Assembly: GCA_937894725.1 (NCBI GenBank) | Contig: CALAYL010000002.1 | Location: forward strand, 1 to 28,481 | DNA from: an uncultured Bacteroidota bacterium | GTDB lineage: Bacteria; Bacteroidota; Bacteroidia; Chitinophagales; LD1 | Direction of reading: 5' to 3' | Length of the DNA: 28,481 nucleotides | Shown here: in pieces, positions 1 through 7,892 of the stretch | Layout: every line of letters starts with the position of its first letter | Position numbering within the stretch: the stretch's first letter is position 1 | Program-made: the position numbers and the translations under genes | Notes under the pieces: model-generated | The model's database searches: none | Told to the model about the DNA's origin: nothing | What the model saw: only the letters and a program-made list of their open reading frames with translations

Positions 1-1292
1 TAAGCCGCTCCTGTAGCCGTACCAGCTGTGTTGGCTACAGTTAAATTTCCTGCTGTTAAACTAGCGGGAGTGACTGCAGTAATAGTAGTTGCGTTTACAA
101 TAGTATAAGATGTTGCATTCGTTCCGTTAAATTTCACAGCATTTACTCCAGCAAAGTCTGTACCTGTAATTGTTACCGTTTGACCGCCTCCAAAACAAAG
201 GTTACTATTGGGGGTGTAAGATGTTATTGTAGGTACTGCCGCTGAGGTTTGTACTAAGCCTCTCGTATTTGTAGAGTTAGTAGTGGAAACCTGAGAATAA
301 TTGCTCCTTGAGCTTCCGCTACAAAGCCCCTCTACACTGTATATATAATAAGTACTAGAGTTTAAGCCTGTTACTGCATAGCTAGAGCTACCTGCAGCTA
401 CAACTGTAGGTGTAGCCCAAGAAGCTACAGTGGGCAATTCATCTACCTTCCTCCATCTTACATTGTAGCCCGAAGCATAGGTAGCACTGTTTGTCCAACT
501 TGCAGTGAATCCTCCAGCCGTAATAGACGAAGCTGTGGCGGTAACTGTAGGCTGAGCACATGAAGATGGAGACCAAGTCAAAGTGGTTCCAGATGCAGGA
601 GAAAGCCCTGTAGTTATAACTACGGCATCCGTACTGCTAGATGCAGTTATAAGTTTATCCCAACTTCTAGTATAAGTATAACCTGTAAGCGTTGCATTGG
701 TAAAAGAAACATTATTTATGTCCGTACTGGCGCCACCTTTGAGACCAACCTGACCTAATGCAGATGCATAAGTAACGGTAGTCATAGGTCCATAAACAAT
801 TTCTATCTTATTTGACGTTTCATAAAGCCTTACCTGAAAGCTTAAATTTTCTGAAGTACTTGCAGAGTACCTAAAAGCATCGCTCCATTGTATTACAGCC
901 ACTTGATTTGGCGTAGTACCGAGCACTTCAAATCTAACTGTTGATTTCAAATCAGCCCCTAAAGCTGAGATACAATTATTATACGCTGCACCAGTATTTG
1001 ATAAGGGCACATACACTGATGAACTTGGAGTAGTTGCATTTCCTAATGTAATGAATCCATTGGTACTTACCCTAAAAGTAGTATAGCCAGTACCATTAAA
1101 AGTAAAGGTAAAGGGTAGTAAGCCAGCCGTGCCACCATAGACACCATTATCCACAGCAGTAGCAAATAGCGTTCCTCCAGTAATAGCAGTATAAGTGCCT
1201 GATGACTGTGAAAAATTATAGGATGCTGCTGTTTGTGCTGTTGCAGAAACTGTCAACAATATACTGACAAGTAGCGTGTAGATATTTTTCAT
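1..1292 (-). CDS. Secreted FN3/IPT-domain protein, 5' part (gene continues past left edge)
   Basis: The frame is open from an ATG at 1292 to the window edge (430 codons read, no stop), so only the N-terminal part is present. It opens with a signal peptide (MKNIYTLLVSILLTVSATAQ). Residues about 20-240 form a beta-rich region with many T, S, G and N, of a kind often found at the start of large Bacteroidota surface proteins. A fibronectin type III-like domain follows at about 245-335 (TASWTNS, YNVRWRK, VTGLNSSTYY), then an IPT/TIG-like domain from about 350 (SYTPNS, GGQTVTITGTDF, VKFNG). These are adhesive or spacer folds, so the product is probably exported and displayed on the surface. A C-terminal T9SS sorting domain is expected upstream of base 1 but cannot be seen. 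No enzyme domain is visible. It is divergent from the alcohol dehydrogenase operon; the 237-bp gap holds no clear -7 box for this gene. Confidence 0.85.
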   Translation of the reverse strand, partial: MKNIYTLLVSILLTVSATAQTAASYNFSQSSGTYTAITGGTLFATAVDNGVYGGTAGLLPFTFTFNGTGYTTFRVSTNGFITLGNATTPSSSVYVPLSNTGAAYNNCISALGADLKSTVRFEVLGTTPNQVAVIQWSDAFRYSASTSENLSFQVRLYETSNKIEIVYGPMTTVTYASALGQVGLKGGASTDINNVSFTNATLTGYTYTRSWDKLITASSSTDAVVITTGLSPASGTTLTWSPSSCAQPTVTATASSITAGGFTASWTNSATYASGYNVRWRKVDELPTVASWATPTVVAAGSSSYAVTGLNSSTYYIYSVEGLCSGSSRSNYSQVSTTNSTNTRGLVQTSAAVPTITSYTPNSNLCFGGGQTVTITGTDFAGVNAVKFNGTNATSYTIVNATTITAVTPASLTAGNLTVANTAGTATGAA

Positions 1293-1500
1293 AATTATTT
1301 TTTAAGAAATTTCAGTAAACATAATCATTATATTAATATAAGTCAAATAGATTGTTGATTTTTTTACCTACATAATCACCTTAAAATAAGACGTTTTTAA
1401 ATGCCCATACTAACTAATTGACAATCTTTGATTTATATCAATACTTAATACAAGCCTACTTAAACGCCTTCAATTTATATCTACTAGTTAAAAGAATCCT

Positions 1501-1508
1501 TATTTTTG
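1501..1508 (+). promoter_or_regulatory. Bacteroidota -7 box (TATTTTTG) for the alcohol dehydrogenase operon
   Basis: TATTTTTG matches the Bacteroidota -7 consensus TAnnTTTG exactly and lies 21 nt before the ATG at 1530. No good TTTG/TTG -33 element is visible at the usual 19-21 nt distance. The box covers the alternative TTG start at 1506, which argues that translation starts at 1530. Assigned from the motif only. Confidence 0.5.
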
Positions 1509-1529
1509 ACTTTTGAACAAAACACCGCT

Positions 1530-2666
1530 ATGCTTTCACAATTTAATTTTCCCACTACCATTCGATTTGGTGCGGGAGTAGTCAAAGAACTACCTTCTTA
1601 TCTCCAACAAAACCACATTAAACACCCGCTTATAGTCACCGATTCTAATGTAGCGAAGTTGGATTTTTTTACCACTATCGTCAATAATATCAAGTCTGCT
1701 GGCTTAGGTGCTACAGTGTTTTTTGATATTCATAAAAACCCTGTGAAGTCGGATGTATACAAGGGCGTAGATGTATATGATAACGAAAAATGCGATGCCG
1801 TAATAGGCATAGGCGGAGGAGCAGGATTAGATGTATCAAGGGCAATTTTGCTTCGTATCAATCACAGAGAAGACCTTTTTAAATACGATGATTTGATAGG
1901 GGGTGATGTGTATGTAACCAACGATGTGCCTCATTTTATCACCATCCCTACTACCGCTGGTACTGGTAGCGAAGTAGGGCGATCGGCTATTATAGCCGAT
2001 GACGAAACCCACCAAAAGAAAATTCTTTTTTCACCGAAACTGCTAGCAAAAATCGTATTTGCGGATCCCATGCTGACTATGGAGTTGCCCGATTTTATCA
2101 CGGCTGCTACGGGTATGGATGCGCTTACGCACAATCTCGAGGCATTTCTAGCTAAAAACTATCACCCGATATGTGATGGTATTGCCTTGGAAGGTATTCG
2201 GCTTATCGCCAATTCGCTTGAGGGTGCTGTAAAAAATCCAACGGTTGAAAACAGGGCAGAGATGCTACTCGCCTCTATGATGGGTGCTATTGCATTTCAA
2301 AAAGGATTGGGAGTGGTACACTCGCTAGCACACCCCATGTCTTCACTTTTGGATACTCATCATGGGCTGGCCAATGCCGTCAATCTACCCTACGGTATGC
2401 GCTACAATATAGCTGGGTTTGAATCGAAATTTGAGCGTATAGCGACCACCTTAAATTTAAAAGAAAAATCGGGCGAAGCGGTGGTGCAATATCTTTTTGA
2501 TTTAAATACAAAGATCAATATACCTCACCGACTCGGTGCTGTAGGCGTAAAACCAGAACATATTGAAACCCTTGCTGACCTTGCATTTGCAGACTTTGCG
2601 CATCCTAATAATCCAAAACCTGTGAGTCGAGAAGATTTTAAAAAATTATATCTTGAGGCGTTATAA
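1530..2666 (+). CDS. Iron-dependent alcohol dehydrogenase (group III, Fe-ADH)
   Basis: Oxidises an alcohol or reduces an aldehyde with NAD(P) in the cytoplasm. Numbered from the ATG at 1530 it is 378 residues, normal for the family. The N-terminal nucleotide-binding half carries GIGGGAGLD, and the C-terminal metal-binding half carries the expected ligands D197, H201 (MDALTH), H264 (VVHSLAHP) and H278 (DTHHG), spaced as in FucO-type enzymes. The reading frame extends to a TTG at 1506, but that codon lies inside a perfect -7 promoter box, so the ATG is preferred. It is the first gene of a compact set, 9 nt before a PuuD-type hydrolase and followed by an aldehyde dehydrogenase. This suggests that it makes or removes the aldehyde used by the latter. 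The exact substrate (amino alcohol, 4-hydroxybutyrate or other) cannot be read from the sequence. Confidence 0.93.
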   Translation: MLSQFNFPTTIRFGAGVVKELPSYLQQNHIKHPLIVTDSNVAKLDFFTTIVNNIKSAGLGATVFFDIHKNPVKSDVYKGVDVYDNEKCDAVIGIGGGAGLDVSRAILLRINHREDLFKYDDLIGGDVYVTNDVPHFITIPTTAGTGSEVGRSAIIADDETHQKKILFSPKLLAKIVFADPMLTMELPDFITAATGMDALTHNLEAFLAKNYHPICDGIALEGIRLIANSLEGAVKNPTVENRAEMLLASMMGAIAFQKGLGVVHSLAHPMSSLLDTHHGLANAVNLPYGMRYNIAGFESKFERIATTLNLKEKSGEAVVQYLFDLNTKINIPHRLGAVGVKPEHIETLADLAFADFAHPNNPKPVSREDFKKLYLEAL

Positions 2667-2675
2667 AACCTAAAA

Positions 2676-3377
2676 ATGACACTCAAAATAGGCATCACTG
2701 TTTCGGAAACTAAATACGTAAATTACCCACCCTGGGTAAAAGGCAATAGAGACGTAGAAATTATTGAGCTGTCGAATCAGGCCGACAATCTCATTGCCCT
2801 TTACCAATGTGACGGAGTAGTGTTTACAGGCGGCATAGATATTCATCCTGGTTTTCATCTAACCAATTATTCTCTACACTATCCCCAAGCACCCGAAGAC
2901 TTTAGCCGACTTCGCGATGAGTTTGAGCTGACCGTTTTAGAAAAAACATTGGAGCGCAAACTCCCTATTCTCGGTATTTGTAGAGGGTTACAGTTGTTTA
3001 ACTCATTCTTTGGCGGTTCGCTGATTTTAGATTTAGGCGAAAAAAATCTGCAACATCAAAACATCAACAACATAGATAAGCATCATCTGGTAAAAGTACT
3101 TCCCAATACCCTTTTGTCGTTAATCGCAAACATCGCTGAAGGTGAAGTGAATAGTGCGCATCACCAGGCCATTGATACGCTCGGCAAAGGGCTAAAAGTG
3201 TCTGCTGAAGCAGTTGATGGTGTTATCGAAGCTATTGAATTAACTGATGCGAGTTATCCTTTTTTTGTAGGAGTACAGTGGCATCCAGAGCGCATGCCTG
3301 ATTTAGAAAGTCCATTATCGAAAAATATTTTAGATCAATTTTATAAAGCAGCTGAAAAAAAACATGAACATAATTAA
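2676..3377 (+). CDS. Class-I glutamine amidotransferase, gamma-glutamyl-GABA hydrolase (PuuD) family
   Basis: A 233-residue peptidase C26-type protein. The nucleophile is C102 in GICRG, and the His-Glu pair is H203/E205 in VQWHPE. DGVVFTGGIDIHP near the N-terminus is the oxyanion-strand region typical of PuuD-like hydrolases. Family members cut the gamma-glutamyl bond of gamma-glutamyl-GABA or related conjugates, releasing glutamate and the free amino acid. No synthetase domain is attached and no partner amidotransferase substrate gene is nearby, which supports a stand-alone hydrolase. It sits between an Fe-ADH (9 nt upstream) and an aldehyde dehydrogenase whose ATG overlaps its last 14 nt, so translation is probably coupled. 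Family assignment is firm; the true conjugate is inferred from context only. Confidence 0.9.
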   Translation: MTLKIGITVSETKYVNYPPWVKGNRDVEIIELSNQADNLIALYQCDGVVFTGGIDIHPGFHLTNYSLHYPQAPEDFSRLRDEFELTVLEKTLERKLPILGICRGLQLFNSFFGGSLILDLGEKNLQHQNINNIDKHHLVKVLPNTLLSLIANIAEGEVNSAHHQAIDTLGKGLKVSAEAVDGVIEAIELTDASYPFFVGVQWHPERMPDLESPLSKNILDQFYKAAEKKHEHN

Positions 3378-4740
3378 TCCCGCCACAAACCAAGTGATAC
3401 AAACCGTTTCGGAAGATACAAAAGAAACCTTGGTGCAAAGATTAGCCGCGCTAAAACATGGCCAAACTACTTGGCAAAAAGTATCCCTTACAGACAGAGT
3501 AGCCTGTTTACAACGCTTTCACGATTTATTGGAAACAAACAAAGAGGATTTGGCAGCTACGCTCACCAGCGAAACAGGCAAACCGCTTGCACAATCTCGA
3601 AATGAAATAAATGGCGCAAAGCACCGTATTCAGTGGCTTTGCAAAAATGCAGCAACTGCCCTCCGCGATGAATGGATGAGTGAAGAAGCAGGTATGGGTG
3701 AAAAAATAAGTTATGAGCCGCTAGGTGTAGTGTGTAATATTTCTGCTTGGAATTATCCCTACCTAGTGGGTGTAAATGTGTTTGTTCCTGCCCTATTGGC
3801 AGGCAATGCCGTACTTTACAAACCCTCTGAATTTGCCACCCTCTCGGGTCTTGCTATCGAAAAATTGCTAGTAGAAAGTGGTGTGTCGAAAGATGTGTTT
3901 AGTGCCGCTATAGGTGCTCGAGAAGTAGGTGCTACTTTGCTTTCGATGGATTTTGATGGATATTTCTTTACTGGCTCTTATGCCACAGGTCAATATATTT
4001 ACGAACAAGTAGCCGCTAAAATGGTGCCTTGCCAACTAGAGCTAGGTGGCAAAGACCCACTCTATGTAGCCGATGATGTAGCCGATGTAGCAGCCGTAGC
4101 CGCAGGTACAGCCGATGGTGCATTTTACAACAATGGTCAAAGCTGCTGTGCAGTGGAGCGAATCTATGTACACGAAAAAGTGTATGACCAATATGTAACT
4201 GCTTTTGTAAATGAAGTAAAATCTTGGAAAGTAGGTGCACCTACCGAAGATGGTGTATATATAGGTGCTTTGACTAGATCCGCACAGATAAAGGTATTGG
4301 CGCATCAAGTAAAAGATGCAATCGACAAGGGTGCTAGCTTACTCACAGGGGGTAAAAAAATCGAAAACCAAGGCAATTTCTTTGAACCCACAGTGCTGAT
4401 AAATGTAACCAACGATATGGCGGTAATGCAAGAAGAATCCTTTGGCCCTATCATCGGTATTATGAAAGTAAAAGATGACGCTGAAGCTATAAAGTTTATG
4501 AATGATACGGCTTATGGTCTCACCGCTGCCGTTTATACCACCGCACAAGAGCGAGCAGAGTATATTTTAAGTCAAATAAATAGTGGTACTGGCTATTGGA
4601 ATTGCTGCGATAGAGTGTCGCCAGGGTTGCCGTGGAGCGGGCGAAAACACTCTGGTTTTGGGGCTACTCTTTCCTATATGGGTATCAGAGCCTTTACAAA
4701 ACCAAAAGCCTATCACCTCAGAGGCGATTGGAAGAAATAA
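3364..4740 (+). CDS. NAD(P)-dependent aldehyde dehydrogenase
   Basis: A 458-residue ALDH superfamily enzyme that oxidises an aldehyde to the acid. The general base is E226 in LELGGKDP and the catalytic thiol is C261 in GQSC, followed by a second Cys. The nucleotide-binding strand is seen in SAWNYPYLVG and YKPSEF, FTGSYATGQ is the glycine loop, and EESFGPIIGI is the C-terminal signature. Length and motifs resemble the succinate-semialdehyde and gamma-glutamyl-aminobutyraldehyde dehydrogenase groups, but subtype cannot be fixed by eye. The ATG lies inside the end of the PuuD-like gene (14-nt overlap). A run of GCC/GTA/GAT codons at about 4069-4115 gives an Ala/Asp/Val-rich helix (DDVADVAAVAAG); it is in frame and not a disruption. 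Confidence 0.95.
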   Translation: MNIINPATNQVIQTVSEDTKETLVQRLAALKHGQTTWQKVSLTDRVACLQRFHDLLETNKEDLAATLTSETGKPLAQSRNEINGAKHRIQWLCKNAATALRDEWMSEEAGMGEKISYEPLGVVCNISAWNYPYLVGVNVFVPALLAGNAVLYKPSEFATLSGLAIEKLLVESGVSKDVFSAAIGAREVGATLLSMDFDGYFFTGSYATGQYIYEQVAAKMVPCQLELGGKDPLYVADDVADVAAVAAGTADGAFYNNGQSCCAVERIYVHEKVYDQYVTAFVNEVKSWKVGAPTEDGVYIGALTRSAQIKVLAHQVKDAIDKGASLLTGGKKIENQGNFFEPTVLINVTNDMAVMQEESFGPIIGIMKVKDDAEAIKFMNDTAYGLTAAVYTTAQERAEYILSQINSGTGYWNCCDRVSPGLPWSGRKHSGFGATLSYMGIRAFTKPKAYHLRGDWKK

Positions 4741-4747
4741 ATAACCA

Positions 4748-5860
4748 TTGAAATCTATTTTAGACCATATCCAACCCGACCGCAACTTTGGCCTTGATTT
4801 GATGAGGTCTTTAGCCATACTGCTGGTACTAGGGGCACATAGTTTTCATATCGTAGCACGGCATGTATCGCCTACTTTAGCCCATATTTTTTTGCCAGAT
4901 GGTGTAGATTTATTTTTTGTTTTAAGCGGCTTTTTAGTGGGTAGCATTTGGATAAAAAACGTTGACAGAGGCGAAGCGAACCTGGCTACATTTTTCTCGT
5001 TTTATAAAAGAAGATGGTTTCGCACAGTACCATCTTACTGGATTATAATTTTCGTTTTGGCAGTAGGCCGCATTGTTTTGTCTAAAGGCAAATTAGACTT
5101 TCCGTGGCCTTATTTTCTATTTCTTCAAAATCTCGTTGCATCTGAATGGGACCCCTATTTTTTTTATCCTGAGGCATGGAGCTTATCTGTAGAAGAATGG
5201 TTTTACGTGATTATGCCATTCAGTTCTCTCCTACTTTTCAACGCGCGATTTTCAAAAAAAAACGCCTTACTTATTTTTGCGATCACGGTCATTTTAATCC
5301 CACTGATGTTAAGACTAAACTTGTATCCGCAAAGCGACTTCACCACACTCGATGATTTTCATCGACATGTACGCAGAATCGTGATTTATCGACTTGATGC
5401 TATTGGCTGGGGTGTATTGGGCGCTTGGATTTCGTACTATCTACCCTCACTTTGGCTAAGTTTCAAAAAACGCTATTTAGGCTGGCTGACCTTATTCATC
5501 ATCATCTCTATTTTTGTTCAGCCATCTCCGCTACAAATCCCGATATTAGCTACACTATATTTCACGATATTAAGTGCTTTGCTCATGTTGCTATTACCCA
5601 AAATAGAGACTATTTCAATATCAAATAAGCAACTCAAAAAAACAATTACGACTATCAGTGTTTTATCCTACTCGCTCTACCTACTCAACCGCACACCTAT
5701 TTATCAAACTATTTATTTCCCTTTTAGAAAATACACCGATAATTCGCTGATACTAGCAGTGGTAAGTTATGTTTCGTTTTATCTACTCTGCGGAGTGGCA
5801 GCCTATCTATTTTATCGTTTGGTCGAAAAGCCTTTGACTGATTTGAGAGCGCGATTTTGA
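4748..5860 (+). CDS. Membrane acyltransferase, acyltransferase-3 (OafA/YrhL) family
   Basis: A 370-residue polytopic inner-membrane protein with about ten hydrophobic segments. Signature motifs are the N-terminal GLDLMRSLAILLVLGAH with the family's conserved His, FFVLSGFLVG, RRWFRTVPSYW and WSLSVEEWFY. Family members transfer O-acyl groups, often acetyl, to exported sugars, lipopolysaccharide or peptidoglycan. The start is a TTG at 4748, only 7 nt after the aldehyde dehydrogenase stop. The next in-frame ATG (4802) would cut into the conserved LDLMRS motif, so the TTG is preferred. It may be read from the ADH-ALDH operon, though function suggests a link to the envelope genes that follow. The acceptor substrate is unknown. 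Confidence 0.9.
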   Translation: MKSILDHIQPDRNFGLDLMRSLAILLVLGAHSFHIVARHVSPTLAHIFLPDGVDLFFVLSGFLVGSIWIKNVDRGEANLATFFSFYKRRWFRTVPSYWIIIFVLAVGRIVLSKGKLDFPWPYFLFLQNLVASEWDPYFFYPEAWSLSVEEWFYVIMPFSSLLLFNARFSKKNALLIFAITVILIPLMLRLNLYPQSDFTTLDDFHRHVRRIVIYRLDAIGWGVLGAWISYYLPSLWLSFKKRYLGWLTLFIIISIFVQPSPLQIPILATLYFTILSALLMLLLPKIETISISNKQLKKTITTISVLSYSLYLLNRTPIYQTIYFPFRKYTDNSLILAVVSYVSFYLLCGVAAYLFYRLVEKPLTDLRARF

Positions 5861-5888
5861 CAACATTTTTAAAAAGAAATTATTTTTG
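5855..5888 (+). promoter_or_regulatory. Bacteroidota-type promoter for the 184-aa/GT-C pair
   Basis: TATTTTTG at 5881-5888 fits the TAnnTTTG -7 consensus exactly. A TTTTG at 5855-5859, overlapping the end of the acyltransferase gene, could be the -33 element with a 21-nt spacer, slightly longer than usual. The start codon follows at 5921, giving a leader of roughly 28 nt. Motif-based assignment. Confidence 0.5.
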
Positions 5889-5920
5889 TGTAACATTGAA
5901 AAAGGATAAAATAAACTACA

Positions 5921-6475
5921 ATGGCTGCTAAACACAAACGCGAACCCGGTCCAAATGTGCGAGTCAAACCCGGCCACAAATCGAGCGATACAGGTGGAGG
6001 TGGTTTTTTTAAAGTGATGATAAACTTTGGCGGAGCGGTAGTTGCAGGCATTATAGCGATGATGTTATTTAGCTCGGTGAGTGGTTATGATTGGCTTCTC
6101 AATACGATGCTCAAAGGCAATCTCGAAACCATAGAGAAGTACCCAAACCTCACTACTCAACAGCGGTATGAAGCAAAATGGGGGGGCGAAATCAACTATC
6201 TGTTTCAAATAAAAAACAGTACACCTGATTCGGCAATCATTATTTTCCCTCCACGCAAAACATTGCTAGACGCAGGTTTCAAAGGTATTCATGAATTGCC
6301 ACACACCACCTATTTTCTTTATCCTCGCACCGTTATTTATGAAGATGACAAAGCAACATATTCGCAGTACACAAAAGCCACACATCTTGTATCTGTCAAC
6401 GGCTGGGGTTTAGATCGATTTTCGCCTGCCGTTGCAAACCCTCAACCCTTCATGGTTTTACCACTTCAACAATAA
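5921..6475 (+). CDS. Single-span membrane protein with exported domain, function unknown
   Basis: 184 residues, not a family I recognise. The N-terminus is basic and Gly/Pro-rich (KHKREPGPNVRVKPGHK, then DTGGGG). One hydrophobic span follows at about residues 31-50 (MINFGGAVVAGIIAMMLF), and an exported domain covers the rest. That domain has alternating beta-like stretches, including SAIIIFPPRK and TTYFLYPRTVIYED, and ends PFMVLPLQQ. Positive charge before the span predicts an N-in, C-out topology. It has its own promoter box and lies 9 nt before the GT-C-like gene, so the two are probably co-transcribed and may act together. The YFLYPR-type segment recalls soluble regions of some large membrane glycosyltransferases; this is an impression only, not a domain hit. 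Confidence 0.8.
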   Translation: MAAKHKREPGPNVRVKPGHKSSDTGGGGFFKVMINFGGAVVAGIIAMMLFSSVSGYDWLLNTMLKGNLETIEKYPNLTTQQRYEAKWGGEINYLFQIKNSTPDSAIIIFPPRKTLLDAGFKGIHELPHTTYFLYPRTVIYEDDKATYSQYTKATHLVSVNGWGLDRFSPAVANPQPFMVLPLQQ

Positions 6476-6484
6476 AACTTAGTT

Positions 6485-7858
6485 ATGATTTTTGTACTCA
6501 TTTTTTTGTGTGGATTTATAGTTGCCCATACTTTTTCAGATAAACTTAGCTTGCTCGAAAAACTAAGTTTGGCTTTTCCGATTGGACTCGGCACAGCCGC
6601 TATGGCGATGTTTAAAACAGATATTCTGCTACATAGCATTAGCTTGTCATTATTACAACTCAGCCTGATAGCTACCATATTGGGATGTATGGGCATCATT
6701 GTATTTATGCATATCAAAGGCATACGCAAAATCGAAAAGCCGAGCTTTAAAATAAACTTGAGTTGGTTTAGTTTGCCCTGGGCTGTTTTTGCTAGCATTA
6801 TTGCTTACTTAGCCATTGGTATTACTAAAAAATGTCTTTACTGGCCAGTAGCAGAGTTTGACACAATACAAGGCTATGACCTGCTTTCAAAAGCTATAGC
6901 ACATGAAGGCAGACTTGCCAATAGCATACTTACCAATGTAGATATCGTAGCTGGCTGTGGCCCTAGATTGTTATATCCGCCACTGCTTTCGTTGTCTAAT
7001 GCCATTTGCTACCTTTCGGGAATGGAGTCGCCTCGTATCATCAATTCTTTATTTTTTATTTCTTGGTTATTTTTGTTTTATGCGCTGCTCCGTAGATTTA
7101 TCAAGCCTTTGGGAGCTATCTTTTTTACATTCATCATGGTTATCACACCTGAAATGTTTGCTCATGCATCATTTTCATTGACCAACTATCCATGTGCTAT
7201 TTATACTGCCTCGGCTGTAATCTTTTTTGTGTATTGGTATAAAGAAAGGACTGCTGGATTTCTGCCATTGTCCGCTCTACTGATGGCTTTTGGCTTGTGG
7301 ACGAGATCAGATGTGGTGATGGTCAATGGAGCACTACTGTTGGTAGCAGCGTATATTTTTTATAAAGAAAAAAACTGGCAACCGCTTGTCATTTTTCTAG
7401 CTTCCTTATCCGTATTTTTTATTTGGTCATTTTATTCAAAAACAGTAATACCGCGTGCGGCCACTTCATTTTTTATCACTCATTTATTTTTTGATTTTGA
7501 CAAATTAAGTACTGTGCTCTCTACCGCATGGGGCATGCTCACCAATACACAAACGTATGGCCTTACCTTTTTGCTATTCTTTGTTGCCCTTTTAGTCAAT
7601 GCAAAAGCTATTATTCAAAAAGACCAATGGGTTTTACTCTTTGTGACTCTACTCGCATGGGGCGGCTACACTTTGCTCTATTACCAAATGGACAATACTG
7701 ATGGTACATTGTTTAGCAATGGCGGATGGATGCTATCGGGCTATAAAAGAGGCGTGTTTGTATATGCACCGCTTTGCTTATGTTATGTGGCTACAAGCAA
7801 GCACATCAGCTGGCTTTTTGATAAGTTAGATGATATGGTGAGTTTTGGAAAAAACTAG
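6485..7858 (+). CDS. Polytopic membrane protein, GT-C glycosyltransferase-like
   Basis: 457 residues with roughly ten to eleven hydrophobic segments. The layout resembles GT-C sugar transferases that use polyprenyl-phosphate sugars. A first large loop carries acidic residues (AEFDTIQGYD, with D126 and D132), followed by a YPPL motif at 164-167, a pattern common in that fold. Further on, FGLWTRSD (Arg-Asp after a membrane segment) is another feature seen in such enzymes. It lacks the long soluble C-terminal domain many relatives have, and the gene just upstream encodes a separate small exported domain. It ends 34 nt before the convergent gcvT stop. The GT-C call is an inference from motif layout; an O-antigen ligase or other transporter-like protein is possible. 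Confidence 0.7.
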   Translation: MIFVLIFLCGFIVAHTFSDKLSLLEKLSLAFPIGLGTAAMAMFKTDILLHSISLSLLQLSLIATILGCMGIIVFMHIKGIRKIEKPSFKINLSWFSLPWAVFASIIAYLAIGITKKCLYWPVAEFDTIQGYDLLSKAIAHEGRLANSILTNVDIVAGCGPRLLYPPLLSLSNAICYLSGMESPRIINSLFFISWLFLFYALLRRFIKPLGAIFFTFIMVITPEMFAHASFSLTNYPCAIYTASAVIFFVYWYKERTAGFLPLSALLMAFGLWTRSDVVMVNGALLLVAAYIFYKEKNWQPLVIFLASLSVFFIWSFYSKTVIPRAATSFFITHLFFDFDKLSTVLSTAWGMLTNTQTYGLTFLLFFVALLVNAKAIIQKDQWVLLFVTLLAWGGYTLLYYQMDNTDGTLFSNGGWMLSGYKRGVFVYAPLCLCYVATSKHISWLFDKLDDMVSFGKN

Positions 7859-7892
7859 TTCCTCTTGTCAGGTGCTTTACTATCGAAAGTCT

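Noticed and set aside
1418..1424. TTGACA, a sigma-70 type -35 hexamer, between the first two genes
   Set aside because: Bacteroidota housekeeping promoters do not use this hexamer, no matching -10 is present at the right distance, and the TAnnTTTG box nearer the gene is a better candidate.
4060..4120. GCC/GTA/GAT-rich stretch resembling a short tandem repeat in the aldehyde dehydrogenase gene
   Set aside because: It encodes an in-frame Ala/Asp/Val helix between the active-site Glu and Cys, at a normal place in the fold; not a regular repeat.
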